Shown: positions 12,322-24,795, counted from the stretch's first letter. The stretch is DNA of 64,000 nucleotides from Tubulanus polymorphus (GCF_964204645.1 NC_134029.1:19796450-19860449), one strand, 5' to 3'. The notes: generated from the letters alone by a model not told the origin. Numbers and translations are program-made.

Positions 12322-15300
12322 ATATATAGAATAAAAGACGTTTGCACCTCAATTTTAAAGATGTATCTAAAGCTTTCCTAAACTTATGGGACTATTTGGG
12401 ATCATTCATTTATTACGTACGCATAAAATTCGAATTTTTCAACCCCCCTCCCGCTCTGTACGCAAAATCGGCCATTTTTTCATATACATTAAGCATTACA
12501 GTACGCAATTGCAATGACCCCTCCCCCTCCCCTAATGCATACGTAATAAATGAATGACCCCTTTTGAATACGCTGGTCTCATCTCAGAACTCGCACTTAT
12601 TTCAAACTAGTAGATTATGCATAAACGGCTAGTCTTACCCGCGAGGTACGCTCTCGCTGGTTTTAAAGGCACTGAATTCTGGTTTTTAAACAAATAAATT
12701 TCCACTAAATACCCATTGATGAAACACAAGCGCTGCCTATCGGTGACAATAGTATATAAAATCCCCAAAAAATAGTCTGAAATGTTTCCTTGAGCTAGTA
12801 GAAGTAAATTCAACGTTTCGACTATTATCCTATTTACTAGTCGTTTTCAGGATTTCCAGTATTCGGATATAGATGTTGAATAAACTTCAAGTTCAAGGAA
12901 ACGTTTCGGTCTTTATTTTTCATGTATGGAATTTTCTAGATTATTTTCAAAACATACTGAAGTCTAACTATTTTGTCTGGGATCGATTATTCGGGGATGT
13001 TTCTCTTAATCTTTCGAAGTCATTCCTGCAGTATGAGTAAACAATCATTTATATATCCATTTTGCATCGTATAAAGGATCAGAGAATAGAGACTCCATTT
13101 TATGAACTGACTCAATTTCAACAATACATTTGCATGCCTACCGTTTGAAATTATTTTCAAATCATCAAAAATCACGATTGGTTCGTAGGCTTGGAAACAT
13201 ATTTAATTACAAATCCATTTAAAATTCTTAAAATCTAACTTTAAAAAATGCCTAATCTTTTTAGCTTTTCAACATGAGATCGGCCTAAGGGATTTTTTAG
13301 CAACCCTTCAATACAGCGTAACACGACTAGGTTAAACTTTGCAATGAGTCACGAATGAAGAGTTGTCCCGCAATCACGAAGCCAAAAATGTACGTAATAT
13401 TGTAACGTTAGAATTTATTATCAAAAATAAAAAAAACCATTTTCAAGGAATGATTCGAAATACGTCACATCAAAGTTTATGCGGCAAAGAGATTATTTGT
13501 AGAGAAGCTGTGTTAACTGGGTTTTAGAAGAAATACGAGCGTTACTATAGGCCCTATAGGTTAACTAATTTATTTGACTAACTCGAGCTTTCTAGTAGCG
13601 TCATCACCTGAAGCTTGTCTTACGAAATATTAATTACTACTCGTCTGGTCGTATTTATAGCAAAGAGAATGGTACTGTTGCGCACGTAACTAGGTGATAT
13701 TGACCGGAGGAAATGAAGAGTTTATTGCGGGCGGAGAAACCAAGGTTACCATCGACAGTGTCAATGTCAGACACAGTGGGATATCAAAACGATTGTTTAG
13801 GGGTCATTCATTTATTTACATTTATTCAAACTACACTGTTTCATCAGTGTATTGAGCATGACCGAATCGATGTGTTCCACGTTCAAAAGATTAAGAGAAA
13901 TATCTCAGAAAAGTTGTAGTCGCATGAAACACTCTAATCTGTGTACACTGTAGATAATCGAAGAAGTCCCGCAATTCGAATTTTATATGAAATGATTTAT
14001 TACAACAAAACCACTTCGCTGTAACAAATGATTAATATTATTATTATCATTATTATTTGCTTTATTTCCTGTAAATCATAACAATATATAAATTTAAAGA
14101 GCTACAAAATGGAAATGACAAATTACATAATTTAAATGTATATTCATTAGTTGTTAAAATATATATTGCTTATCGAATTTTATATTTCATATAAAATTTG
14201 AATTGTCGGACTTCTTTGATTATCACACTCAAATCAATATCTCCAAATACCCCTGAATTGAGCTCAATAATTACTCAGCCTGACCTGTCTCTGATAACGA
14301 TAAAATTTTCAAAATACGTAACTAAGAATTTTGATCTCGAGCCTAAAAATCGGACGTACTTACCGGAATTAAAGCGTCGTAATAATCATATCCGCCGAAT
14401 ACGACTGCCTACGTGTGTTACCGTCGAGTAAATGCGTTTCTCGATCTGGTTGGATGGGTGGGTGCAACGACGTTAACGCGCGCGCCCTCGCGTGCTGCTA
14501 CTGAAAATAATCAATACGAATCATCATCAAACGGCATCGGTTACCATAGCAACCAACGAACAACGCTTTCGGCTATCAAACAATACTCGATTTATCGTCG
14601 CGGAGAATATCATATTGTAGGGTGGGTCCTCGTTTCGTCCAGCTTTGACTCATTCTAATTTAATGGCGCGCTAAATAGTCTACCAAATCCCTCGACTTTC
14701 GACGACCTTTCTGCCCTATTTTCCATGTTATTTCCTGACATTTCAAAATTCCACGAATTCCCAGATTTCCGGGTAATTTCCACTCGGGCGAGAGAAGGTT
14801 GTCGGAGCCAGGAAAAAGAGGTACTAGATAGAAACGTGGATAAAATGGCAATATCATTACAGCAAAAATTTCATCTAGACTTTCACTGAATTGAGCACTA
14901 AATAGCTGAAATTCCTGGACTTCTAAAGATCTAGAAAACTATTTTTGAATTATCTGACTTTCTTGAACGAGGGCGGCAACTTTCCACCAATTTACAAATT
15001 CCCTGATTTTTCCATGCTAACACAAAAATCCCTGAATGAACCCAAGGCATTTCCTTGGATAATAATTCCATGATTTATTCATTTTTTATGAATCACATAT
15101 AAAGAAACCACAATAGCATTAAATCCGAATTCCCTGAGTTTTCCAGGATTTTTGCAAAGCTTGTTAAATTTCCTGTGTTTTCCACAGGTTTACCAGGTCA
15201 GTGGCCGGCCACCCTGTGAGCCCCATAGCACTAGAAAATGTTTACAAACGATCTCCGAAAAGATGTATCTAAAAAATAACAGGTTGTGTCAAGTTTGCAG

Positions 15301-15493
15301 GTTTTTAAGATAAACCAAATCATATTTTTCACTTAAGGAGGAAAAAGCGTATTTCTCAACAGAAAATTATTTTTCTACATGTATAGGAAATTTTGTCCCG
15401 GTTATTACATTTTCGTAAATGTGTATAATCAATTTAATAGCCTAATAGTATGATAACCACACTCAAACGTGGTGAACGGATAATAGGATAAAA

Positions 15494-15640
15494 ACCCACT
15501 AGTTACAATTAGAAGAATTTAAAATCGAGATCTCACACCTGACGATGATCTCTAGTGTGAGATCGAAACGTCGTGTTTTTTACATTTTAGAAATAAATTC
15601 TCGATTTTAAATTCTTTTAATTGTACATAGTGTATTGGGT
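15494..15640 (+). repeat. Inverted-repeat element with hammerhead-ribozyme-like core
   Basis: Outer arms of about 38-42 bp pair with each other; both contain GAATTTAAAATCGAGA in opposite orientation. Between them lies CTGACGA (15539-15545), a six-pair stem GATCTC/GAGATC (15547-15552 with 15559-15564), then GAAA-C-GTC (15565-15572). That is the conserved hammerhead order CUGANGA-stem II-GAAA-NUH. ACAC before and GTGT after could close stem I. Stem III has almost no room, so activity is uncertain. Hammerhead motifs are known from Penelope-like elements and retrozymes; this is probably a remnant of such an element. Related copies lie at 49100-49180 and 61834-62014. Confidence 0.6.
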
Positions 15641-16834
15641 TCATATCAATTGCCTAATGTTGTATCAATTGTCCCGACTAAGATAATCTGAAAAATAATT
15701 TTATAGGCCCTACAAGAATCATCGCAAAGCGAGTTTGATTTGCAGAAAAAATCAATTTCTTTGAGCTTTTCTTCAATTCTTTTTTTCAGTAAAATACTGA
15801 TTGATGTTTGTTCATCATTAGTGATGAATCTCAAATAGGGCCCTATGGCCTTGATGATTTACCGGAGTGCCAAATCAAATCATAAAAGCTTTGACTTGGA
15901 CTTCCTTAGGGCCTTACTTCAAATACAGTATAAAATGGATATAAAAACGATGGTTTTTTCAAACTGCACAGTTTCACTGGTCTTATCTAGTCTTGTACCT
16001 AGCCGTTGTTCCTGAAACAGCTGTATGGAACCGTAACAACGACTGGTATTCAGACTATGGTCTTATCAAGACCAAATTGAGGTACCGGTATATCAATGTG
16101 TCTGAACATTTAAGCGGAATATTCCCAAAAAATCGATCCAAAAAAAATTTGATGATAGGCCTAAAACTTTAAAAGTTTTAGAGACTTTAGTTTTTAAATC
16201 TAAGCAGAGTGACAAAAGATGATGTAAATGATGGCACACAAATTTTTGCGTAGCCACACCGGCCAGGCATAGTCATAGTTCCCTCTGCTCCAGTCAGTAG
16301 CCTACTAATGGATGTATCAGGCCTAAACGTCTTAGACTTAAGCAATTCAATGTTAAGCATGGGGTTATTGTAGGAGGTGATGGATGGAGTCAATCAAAAC
16401 ATTTTTGCGTCAGTTAACCCCTCCCTCTGGGTTGGTTTGTAAGGCACACAATACTTACAAGGCAATGAATACCCTACAGGTATGCCATTTTGAGTAAAAA
16501 AGCAATGGTGTATGAACAGTTTTGACCAGAAAATAAACAAAAATCACTCTACCATGACCCGAACGCACTCCAACCATTTACTTTGGTGGTAACAATAAAA
16601 CGAGGCGGTATTCACGGGACATAGCCTGGTTATCCCATGATCCTGAATATCTGTATATCAAGCCTGTAATTAATATCATAATCACACTTTTAAGATTTCT
16701 TATACTGCACATAAATAAGAATCGAAAAGGAATGTAATTTAAAATTATCAAGAAGTTAATAAAAGTTTAATTCAATTTGTCCGCAGTTTAGGCAGATCCT
16801 TTTTTATTTCCGGTTTCACACACATTGCGTCAAA
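15641..16834. other. Spacer upstream of RSL24D1
   Basis: No gene is supported. The proximal promoter of RSL24D1 must lie at the right end, but no clear TATA box was found. Confidence 0.5.
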
Positions 16835-18896
16835 ATGCGCTTGGAAAAATGTTATTATTGTTCGTCGACAGTTTACCCGGGCCACGGAGTCGAATTCGTA
16901 AGGAACGACTGTAAGGTATGTCTCATTGGAAAGCGTTAAATTCATCATTTGTTGTTTCTGAGAAAGAATTACGTAAAAATTCACCGTTCCCAAAAATCCC
17001 GTGATCGTACTAATTATCGAAAAGAACCGTTCGTTATTTCAATGTGTTCTGGCTCAATGGGTAAAGCACTCTAGGCCTACTACTTTTTGGTTTGGTTTTA
17101 AATCCCAATAGGTAAGATTCAAGAATAGGGGACTAGTGGTTAGGATTAGGGTTAGGTTTAGTTCCCTAATCATCATTAATTACTATATACATTACTATCA
17201 TTATATATCATCATTATCAATTACTAATATTATTACTTAATTGATTACTATCACTACATATATATTGCTATAGTCCCCTATTCTTGAATCGCACCGCTGG
17301 GCTCCTTAGCTCGTAGAGCCTTATGCTAGTGCTCCGGTGCTAGTGTGTTTGAATCCCAATTTTAAGCGGCCCCAGTAGCTCAGTGAGATAAGGCGTGATG
17401 CTGCAGCTGTTGCATCAGTGCTGAGTGACAAGTGGGTTCGATGCCGGTTGGCTGCTTACAGTGTGCGGGTTACACTTCAAAGGCGTCCCATCGTGAGGTT
17501 AAATGAATAATCCAATAGGGTTAGTCTTGGATAACCAAGATCCAAGCGACGTAAAGCCAAAACAAAACGAACAAAAAGCTGGCAGTCGCATTAGTGTAAA
17601 AAGATCACCACTGTTTTAACGTCGATTTTCTTCGATTCAATTCGCAGGTCTTCAGATTTTGTCGCGGCAAATGTCACAAGGCGTTCAAAAAGAAGCGCAA
17701 CCCGAGAAAGTCGAAATGGACGAAAGCGTTCCGTAAAGCGGCCGGCAAAGATCTGGCCGTCGACCCGTCGTTGGAGTTCGAAAAACGAAGACACGTCCCG
17801 ATCAAATACGACCGGGAGTTATGGAAGAAAACGATCGACGCGATGAAACGAGTCGAGGAAATTAAACTGAAACGACAAAATCAATTCATTAAAAACAGGT
17901 ACGCCCTAAAAATGTTACCGACAACCGTCATCACATTGTTCCATCCCCTCATTTGTATTTCGAATTTATTTCGGCTTTGAATAAGTCGTCAAAACACAAT
18001 AATGACTACGATGACATAAGTGGAGCCAGCTAAAAGTATGTGTATGTTTAAAGTGGCGGATTCTGAGGGGGTTTTCGAACAAGCTGTTAGTAGTCGTACC
18101 CCCCTTCCTGACCAGGTGCCCTTTCGGAAATCCATTTGATACAGGCTTCTTTACATCCTGTACTGATCTTGATCTGTTATGCGCTAAAATTGCATTAAGA
18201 ATGTACCGGTACCTAAATTTTCGAAACCCTCAGCAAGTGCATCGCACTCACCAGGGCATCTACTATGACTGAAATGCACCTTTCTCATACAAGGAGATCA
18301 CTCTCACTACCCCTGGTTTATATATTTTCTTGATTTTTGTCACTTCTCTGGTTTTTTCTTTCTTAGATTAAAGAAGGGTAAAGAACTTCGCAAAGAAGCA
18401 GATATCAAAGCTGTCAAACAGAGTATACATCTCATCAAGTCGCCTGCTGGTAAGTTCTGTTCGATTTCTTGTGTATGGCTCTCTTCTTATAGTCATGGGA
18501 TCCCAGAATGCAGAATCCCCTTAATTATTGAGGCATTCGTGCAACTTTGACTACTACTAGCGAAAGTCAGTGATCTTTGACTTAAATTTTTGCACACCTA
18601 TATATCCTGCATCCTACAGGACCCAGTACCGGTCAATGCTGCAAACTGCTCAATTCAAAGGCTCTGGATTAGCCTGTAAATGTAGCTTAAGTTTAAGAGT
18701 AGTCGTGTTAGATGTAGGGTGAGAATTAATAGGCATATAACTGAAGGTCCACCCAATAATCCGGATAAGCATTAGAATTGCAAGAATATTCAAACCATAC
18801 TCATCTGGTGTATCTTTTTTTTCAGCTACCGCGAAGGTTTTGGAAAAGAAAATGGAGGTGCAAATATTGCAGGACTCGGATGTCGAAATGGACTAA
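16835..18896 (+). CDS. RSL24D1: RSL24D1, ribosome biogenesis L24-domain protein (161 aa)
   Basis: Exons 16835-16915, 17648-17898, 18367-18449 and 18826-18896 join with consistent phases, and all introns are GT-AG. The product is the metazoan counterpart of yeast Rlp24, a nucleolar factor of 60S subunit assembly that holds the place of ribosomal protein L24. The N-terminal L24e zinc-binding fold is complete: a Cys-x2-Cys pair (EKCYYCS) in exon 1 and a Cys-x3-Cys pair ([12 protein letters not shown]) in exon 2. Family signatures [20 protein letters not shown] and [12 protein letters not shown] follow, then the acidic C-terminus ending DVEMD. Length is close to human (163 aa). The ATG is fixed by the conserved MRxEKCYxC start. 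A poly(A) signal AATAAA lies at 19011-19016. Intron 1 holds the SINE and MITE listed below. Confidence 0.96.
17042..17530 (+). repeat. tRNA-derived SINE sequence in RSL24D1 intron 1
   Basis: Three stretches resemble tRNA promoters: GGCTCAATGGGTAAAGCAC (about 17050), TTAGCTCGTAGAGCC with GTTTGAATCCC (17305-17355), and TAGCTCAGTGAGATAAGGC with GGGTTCGATGCC (17373-17450). The last pair fits RNA polymerase III A and B boxes well. None folds into a credible complete tRNA, so these are tRNA-like SINE heads rather than tRNA genes. Confidence 0.55.
17116..17290. repeat. MITE with perfect 20-bp terminal inverted repeats
   Basis: GATTCAAGAATAGGGGACTA at 17116-17135 recurs exactly, inverted, at 17271-17290. 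The 135 bp interior is AT-rich and non-coding. The element lies between tRNA-like segments, so it probably inserted into the SINE. Confidence 0.8.
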
Positions 18897-19662
18897 AAAA
18901 CTTTGCGTTCTTCAACGCATTTCGAACAGTGATAGAATAAGACTGGACGCTGTGAATGTGAAATCTGTTATTGATGTAAATAGAATAATTCCCACGTGGG
19001 GGATTGATAAAATAAAATACATGAGTATTAAAACTGCAAGCGCTTCGAGTCTTGGTTAGCTCTTGGAAATGGCATAACTGTAAAACGCAGTTAATCTGTC
19101 TAGTCTAGAATCTAGGCTACGATGTCCAGATTGTCTTGTGATACTGCTGGGACAAACATCTCCCAAAAAATTTTGAAGGCACCATAAAGAATTCAGGGGG
19201 GGACAAGGGATCCGCCTTTCAATCCTGAATCTACCAATGATAATGGAACGTATATAAGAATCTGCACTGATCCTCTATAACTGGGAAAGATCAAACAAAA
19301 TCATTAACGTAGTCAAATACTTTAATAATATACTTTATTTGAATTTTTTACAAAAACAAAAACATTTCAAAACAAAGCAATCAGTTCAACGCTGCTATAT
19401 GAATGAAAAGGTTTTTCCACTTTTTCACATGATTGAATATGGATCAAACTTGGATGAAATTTTTAACAAATGTGTAGATGAAATTTTCTCTTATTAATGG
19501 CACTAATGCTTTACCCAAATAAAAGAGCTTTAGGCCCTTGCATGAAGTACATAAAACCCCAATTTACCACTCACAATTGAAGATCGTGTGAAAAATACAC
19601 GAATTATCGACAGGATCTCTACGACTCTTTAAAAATGGAAAATGCTTAATTAAAAGGTGCTA

Positions 19663-19890
19663 GGAACTCTTTCAATTTTGAGAAATAGGCAATTACCGAG
19701 TGTAGGTAGGATTATGGATTAAAATTTGCTTACAAAACCACCGAAATACCAATTTACCGAGATAAACAGTACAGATTAAGGAGTCGACTTTTATAAGAAT
19801 ATCCTCCAAATTTGCTCCTTTAAAAACCCATTGAATACTCCTTATATCGAGAAATGATTGATCTGTAGGAACCTTGATCCAGGCAGAAAT
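19663..19890. repeat. Inverted copy of the 5290-5692 element
   Basis: The reverse complement shows the same succession of words as 5355-5520 (ACAGATCA, AAGGAGT, TATCTCGGTAAA, TTCGGTGG), at reduced identity. Confidence 0.5.
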
Positions 19891-20387
19891 TGAATTTCTA
19901 CCTGCGTGAAACGAACCGACAGAAAACTAAAATTAGCTATAGACATGTTTTTTCTTAGATAAGAGAATAGCCTGAAATAGTCGTAGGATTACTTTGCTCT
20001 ACAAATGATAACATTTTTGCTTATCACAAAGTGTTAGAATAACTTGATATTGTTTATGATATTCGTACGTACCCGGCATATGCATTTTATGCATGGCCTT
20101 AGAGCCAAGTGTTAAAATGATTAACGAATTTGCAGTTAATTACTCAATTAATTAGCTAGAACTGGAAATGATAATTATTCTCCAGTTTTTAACGCCGTTG
20201 CGAGCAGAAAGGAGCAACATTTTTTACACGTGATAACTGTAACCATGATTCGAATCTCAATTTAAATACTGCATGAAGTTGATTCAATATTCCTGAAAAA
20301 ATAAAAGCATTAACCAAATAGTTCATTACAAAGAAAACTAGCGACCATTTCATTTACACCTGTTTCACAATTATCTGTAACAGCCAG

Positions 20388-20563
20388 GGGCTGCAGTTGT
20401 TCAAAAGTTGGTTAAAAGTTAACCCATAGTTGACATCGTGATGACTATTTAAAGTTAGAGTTAACCAGTGGATAGTTGATATAGTGACAGTTAAAAGTTC
20501 ATTGTTACTATGGTATTCATCCACTGGTTATCTTTAACCAACTTTTGAGCAAGTGACCCCCGT
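20388..20563. repeat. MITE with AAAGTTGGTTA termini, copy 1
   Basis: The left end includes TTCAAAAGTTGGTTAAA and the right end TTTAACCAACTTTTGAGCAA. Interior words GATAGTTGATATAGTGACA and CCACTGGTTAT-like recur at 45949-46105, so both belong to one family. Confidence 0.7.
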
Positions 20564-20960
20564 TAATTGCGCCAATACAAAACCAAAACAGTTTCAACAG
20601 CAATATACACCTATTTCGAGATGCGAAAGTATTTTGAAATCAGAATTCATCCACGTTTGATGGCTGTATTTGTATCTTACCAAAACATAAGAACTCTTGA
20701 CGTGTGTGATTGATATTAACAATCCAGGATTTCACTGTGCCACTGGTCATATCAATGCAGCATTTTTAAAGTTATTCGTAAATTCATTCATTTTGCTGCT
20801 AGCGGCCAGGATACACAAACAAGCTGGGCTCCCATTTCATTTCACTGACAATACCAGCTAGGAACCTGTATCTATACCTTACATACCATCTACGTATCAC
20901 AGAAAAAGCATATCAATAACAATAGTAACCTTTACAAATAAAACACGCCGAAATATCCCG

Positions 20961-23464
20961 CTAATGCATTCGAATGAACTGTTCGAGTTTATGAGTAACA
21001 TGACCTTGGTAAGGGATACTGTGGCGGACTATGACACTGGCGGCGAGGCATTGCAAGTTGATGTAATTCAACGGCGACGCGACGTCGTAGATCGTAGCGT
21101 TGCGCATGAGTTGCATCGGCGTTTTATGATCGAGGTTGCACGTGTCGAGGTGCGCGCCGCTCTTCAACAACACGGCCAGGATATCCGTGTCGCACGGCTG
21201 ATTGACGGCCGCCGCATGCAGCGGCGTGTTCGCGTCGACGTTCGCCTGGTTGACGTCGGCGCCGACCTCGATCAGCAACGCGATCACCGCCGCGCACGGA
21301 AAGTTGCACACCGGGTAACGCCCGACTTTGGAAGTGTCGCCGCTGCATGCCAGGTGCAACAGCGAGTTCTCTTTCACGCCTTTTGGATTCAGATTCACGA
21401 CGTGATACATGAGTTTCTTGAACGCGAACAATTCGTCGTCGGTCATCGCGTCGTTCATTTTACACAACAACGCCACGATGTGCATGATGATCACCAACAA
21501 GCGATTGAAATTATTCATATCTTTTTCGCTGGTCGTCGTCGTCGACGAAAGCTTCGCCAGGTGACGAACGCCCTTGTCGAGTTCGTCGGCCGCTTTCTCC
21601 AACACGACCATCAGATCGCGGAACGACAACGTCGCCACGCCGCCGAAGTTCGCCGCCGCGTTGTGCGTCATTATGAACGAGAACAGCTCGGCGAACGACA
21701 GGAAGCTGCTCTGCGTCATCGGGTTCAACGGCTCCAGACTCTTCTGCTGCATGTCCAACGCGTACATCCACAACGCAATGCACCGATCGAAGTTGCCCAT
21801 GTCGGCGTAGACGGCGCCGCGGTAGCGGATGTAGTACGACGTGTCGGGATGCGCCGGGCCGAGTATCCGCTCGCGCACCAACAGCGCTTGCATGCGCATG
21901 TTATCCGAGTCGGCCATCGCCGCGTGTAAATCGGCGTTCGTCGTGAACTCCTTCACTTTCTCGTACGCGGCGATCGAGTCGCGCGGCGCCCGTTTGACGA
22001 GTTTGTTTTTGGCGTTCGACGCGTCGTCGCGCTCGTTCAACGCGCGTTTCCAGTACTTCAACGCGCCGACCATGTCGCGTTTTTTGTCGACGTACGTTGC
22101 GCCGAGCAGCTCCAACGCGTCGACCTTCTCCTCGAGCGTGCACTGCGCTCGCGAGATGAGGTACTCGACGATGTTCATGTGGCCAGACACGCTTGCCGCC
22201 AGCAGAGGCGTCATGCCGTACGAGTCTTTAGTCATCACGGCGTTGTGTTCGATGAGCAATTTCAAAATCTCTAAGCTTCCGGATTCGGCGCAATCGTGCA
22301 GCGCTGTGTTGCCTGAAATAAGCCAAACACAAAATGTACATCAATCATATTTTGCTAAGCTTTTTGTCGGCCCAAAGCATTGTTGGATCTATTAAACCAT
22401 TTCAGTGCACATTTAAACCATTTCTACATCGCACCGCAGTGTATATATCGATGATGGACTTTGCTAGTACACTGCATCATGCTGTGACGGTGTATTGATG
22501 TTTTCCTTAGGCCCTAATTAGTTTGTATCTCTATTGATAGATGGCAGCACCTGTCAAACATTTAAGCATTAGAAACTAACAATACATCGTAACGCAATGA
22601 AGTGGTATGCTCATAATACAACACACTGGTCTGGAGTGGTATTTTTCAAATCGATTTTTTTACCTTTCTAAAAACCAGTTGGACTAGGGAATCCAGGCAT
22701 TCATAATCTGTAGGGATTTTAACATCAAGGAATAGGTCAATTGAAATCAAAACACAGAACCATAAGAATATTCCAGAGCTGATGAAGCCCAATCAGTACC
22801 ATCCTCACTTGCAAGGGTTTGATTGCGAGCATGAATCAGGACCAGCTTTGGCGTAATGTAAGGAGATAAGTCAGAGAGTAGAAAAGATTATTAAGAATTC
22901 ATCAATTTTCGGCGTGATACCTTTTGCGCTTTTACGGTCGACGTTCGCCTTCAGTTCGAGCAGATACTTGACGATCTTGTTATGACCTTTGTAGCACGAG
23001 ATCATCAAACACGTGTGACCGTGTCGATTAGCGATCTCGATATCGGCGTCGTTCTGTATGAGATATCGCACGACGTCGTAGTGCCCGTCAAAACACGCCG
23101 CGCGTAGCGGCGTCGAATTCGTGTACGTCGTTTTGTTCACGTCGCTGCCGTGGCCGACTAAAAGTTTCACGATCTGCAAGTGACCGGCCGCCGCGGCGCA
23201 CCACAACGGCGGAGCGCCGTCGATCGTTTCGCCGTCGAACGTCACCGATCCAGCGAGTTCGATTTCCGCTTTACAAGATTCGATCAGATACCGCGCCGCA
23301 TCCAGGTGGCCGTTTTTGCAAGCCATTATCAGCGGCGTCGCGCCAGCCGTTTTGGCGTTGACGATCGTTTCTTTTTCGATATCGTCGCGGTGGTCCAGGT
23401 AGATTTTCAGTCGCTGTAACTTGCCGTCTCGGGCCGCGTTGTAAACGACGGATTTGAAATCCAT
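20961..23464 (-). CDS. FEM1A/C-type CRL2 substrate receptor (631 aa)
   Basis: Two exons, 23464-22921 and 22312-20961, share a glycine codon split across the intron; the donor is GTATCA and the acceptor TTTCAG. FEM-1 proteins recognise C-terminal degrons, notably those ending in arginine for the A/C branch, and deliver them to the cullin-2 ubiquitin ligase. Residues 1-245 form the N-terminal ankyrin array (NSTPLRAACFDGHYDVVRYL, NRHGHTCLMISCYKGH). A TPR-like middle follows, with the family hallmark GPAHPDTSYYIRYRGAVYAD. Two more ankyrin repeats start at VGRYPVC. The tail LQCLAASVIV is the VHL/BC box that binds Elongin B/C. Length and wording match FEM1C (617 aa) more than FEM1B. The conserved start MDFKSVVYNAARDGKL is at 23464; in-frame ATGs at 23488 and 23605 could add 8 or 47 residues. 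Confidence 0.95.
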
Positions 23465-24795
23465 TGTCGTCGACGTTGAAGATTCCATTTCGATGCGGTA
23501 AACAGTCAAAGGGATCAGATTTCGGGCATTTTTCTTGTCTTTTCCTGCCCCGTAAATTTTCTTTTCTCTGAGTTTGCGGAACGGCCGCGTCAGGTTCTGC
23601 CTCATTTCAGATCTTCACTTGCCACAAGTGGAATCCTCGCGTGCCACAGTAGCTTAAGGCACGAACGGGCAAACTTTCTGTATGAGCTATTGACGTTTCT
23701 TCCACCACTTATTTTAAAGATGAATTTTTTTTTATCCCATTTCAATTTTTATCTTTGAAAATAAGGACTATTAAGTCATTATGTAGTTGATTATTGCGAA
23801 CGTCGTTTCGCTTAGACGTTTAAATTGTATGGTATATTCTGATAGGTTCAATAAATAACTACTAGACTTGTTAACTCTTTGGAAATAGAATTAGATTATA
23901 ATGTATAAAATTGATAAAAAGTCAATTATTTATGTAACGTTAAGGATAATTCAGTTGATTGGCTTTGTTATAAATCCTTTAAGGTTATCCAGGCCAGGAA
24001 TATATTCTTAGGTTTACTTAGATTATGTACATGGCCCAACCCAACCTTACCAGGAAATAAATATGATTTTTTTTCGATTGCTGATGGAATCATAAATAAG
24101 ACTATTGAAGTCAATTATGAGCTGGCACGATATATTTCAATCGTTCTTTGGTTTACCATCTGGATTTAATTCACCAGACCTAGGGGCAGAAGGGTAAGCC
24201 TTGTTAAGTCAAAAAAGAAAAGCTGGCCAGAGGCAGAGTTAAAAAAACAGTTAAAAGGAAGGGGTTATTTTAACACCTCATGGAAACCCTAAACCCTAAA
24301 CCCAATAAAATGATTTTATTGTTCCATAATATGTGGATCCGGCAAAATATCTTTTATAGGTCCGTAACTGGATCCGGCTTAATAACCACTTCCTTAAAAA
24401 AAACAATCAATCTCCCAGCAGCCAGCAACCCTGAAACTAGTCAGTAGTAGGCCTAACCTGACTGTGCTGTGGTTTAGTTTCACTATCGGATATTTTCACA
24501 AACCACATATAAGCCCATACGATTATAAAAAGCTTACCACCAACGATTAGGTAACTAATAGTTAGTTACCTAATCGTTGGTGGTAAGCTTTTTATAATCG
24601 GATGGGCTTATGTGGTTTGTGAAAATATCCGATCGTGAAACTAAACCACAGACAGGTTACTGACTAGGTAACTAACTACCCTGAAACGACTATAACCTAC
24701 CCTGTAGTTTATATATGTGACAAAGCTGTGTTGCGTCAGTGACGTTTGGCTCGTATTTCGCCATTTATAATTTCAATGTTTCTCCTATTTCACAG
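23465..24795. promoter_or_regulatory. Divergent FEM1/HAX1 intergenic region
   Basis: FEM1 (-) and HAX1 (+) face away from each other here, so their promoters share the interval. No TATA box is convincing. The missing first HAX1 exon probably lies here. A fragment at 23629-23655, with GGAATCCTCG and TGCCACAGTAGC, resembles one end of the 41192-41522 MITE. Confidence 0.45.
24438..24677. repeat. Long foldback (palindromic) element with 10-bp flanking repeat
   Basis: The arm 24467-24558 and the arm 24562-24651 are inverted copies with only a few differences, separated by three bases. Shorter complementary patches, ACTAGTCAG at the left and TTACTGACTAG at the right, lengthen the outer stem. ACCCTGAAAC occurs directly on both sides (24428-24437 and 24678-24687), a candidate target-site duplication. 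No coding potential. Confidence 0.8.

Larger units (their letters stand above)
11271..15493. other. Long spacer, no gene seen
   Basis: Open frames here are short and have no recognisable product. It holds a 15-bp tandem repeat at 12170-12212, a palindrome at 12273-12321 and, at about 14618-15216, sequence ending in GGCCGGCCACCCTG that may be the remnant of a DNA transposon whose left end (TAGGGTGGG) is degraded. Confidence 0.45.
18897..20960. other. Spacer between RSL24D1 and FEM1
   Basis: No gene seen. It contains the RSL24D1 3' UTR (to about 19030) and the repeats at 19663-19890 and 20388-20563; the left part should include the FEM1 3' UTR on the minus strand. Confidence 0.5.

Noticed and set aside
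17141-17160. Telomere-like TTAGGG run
   Set aside because: Only about two imperfect units inside a MITE; not a telomere array.
17363-17460. A true tRNA gene
   Set aside because: A and B boxes are present, but acceptor, anticodon and T stems do not pair properly; it reads as a SINE head.
20964-21929. 321-codon plus-strand frame opposite FEM1
   Set aside because: Antisense shadow of the FEM1 second exon, with typical Arg/Val/His bias.
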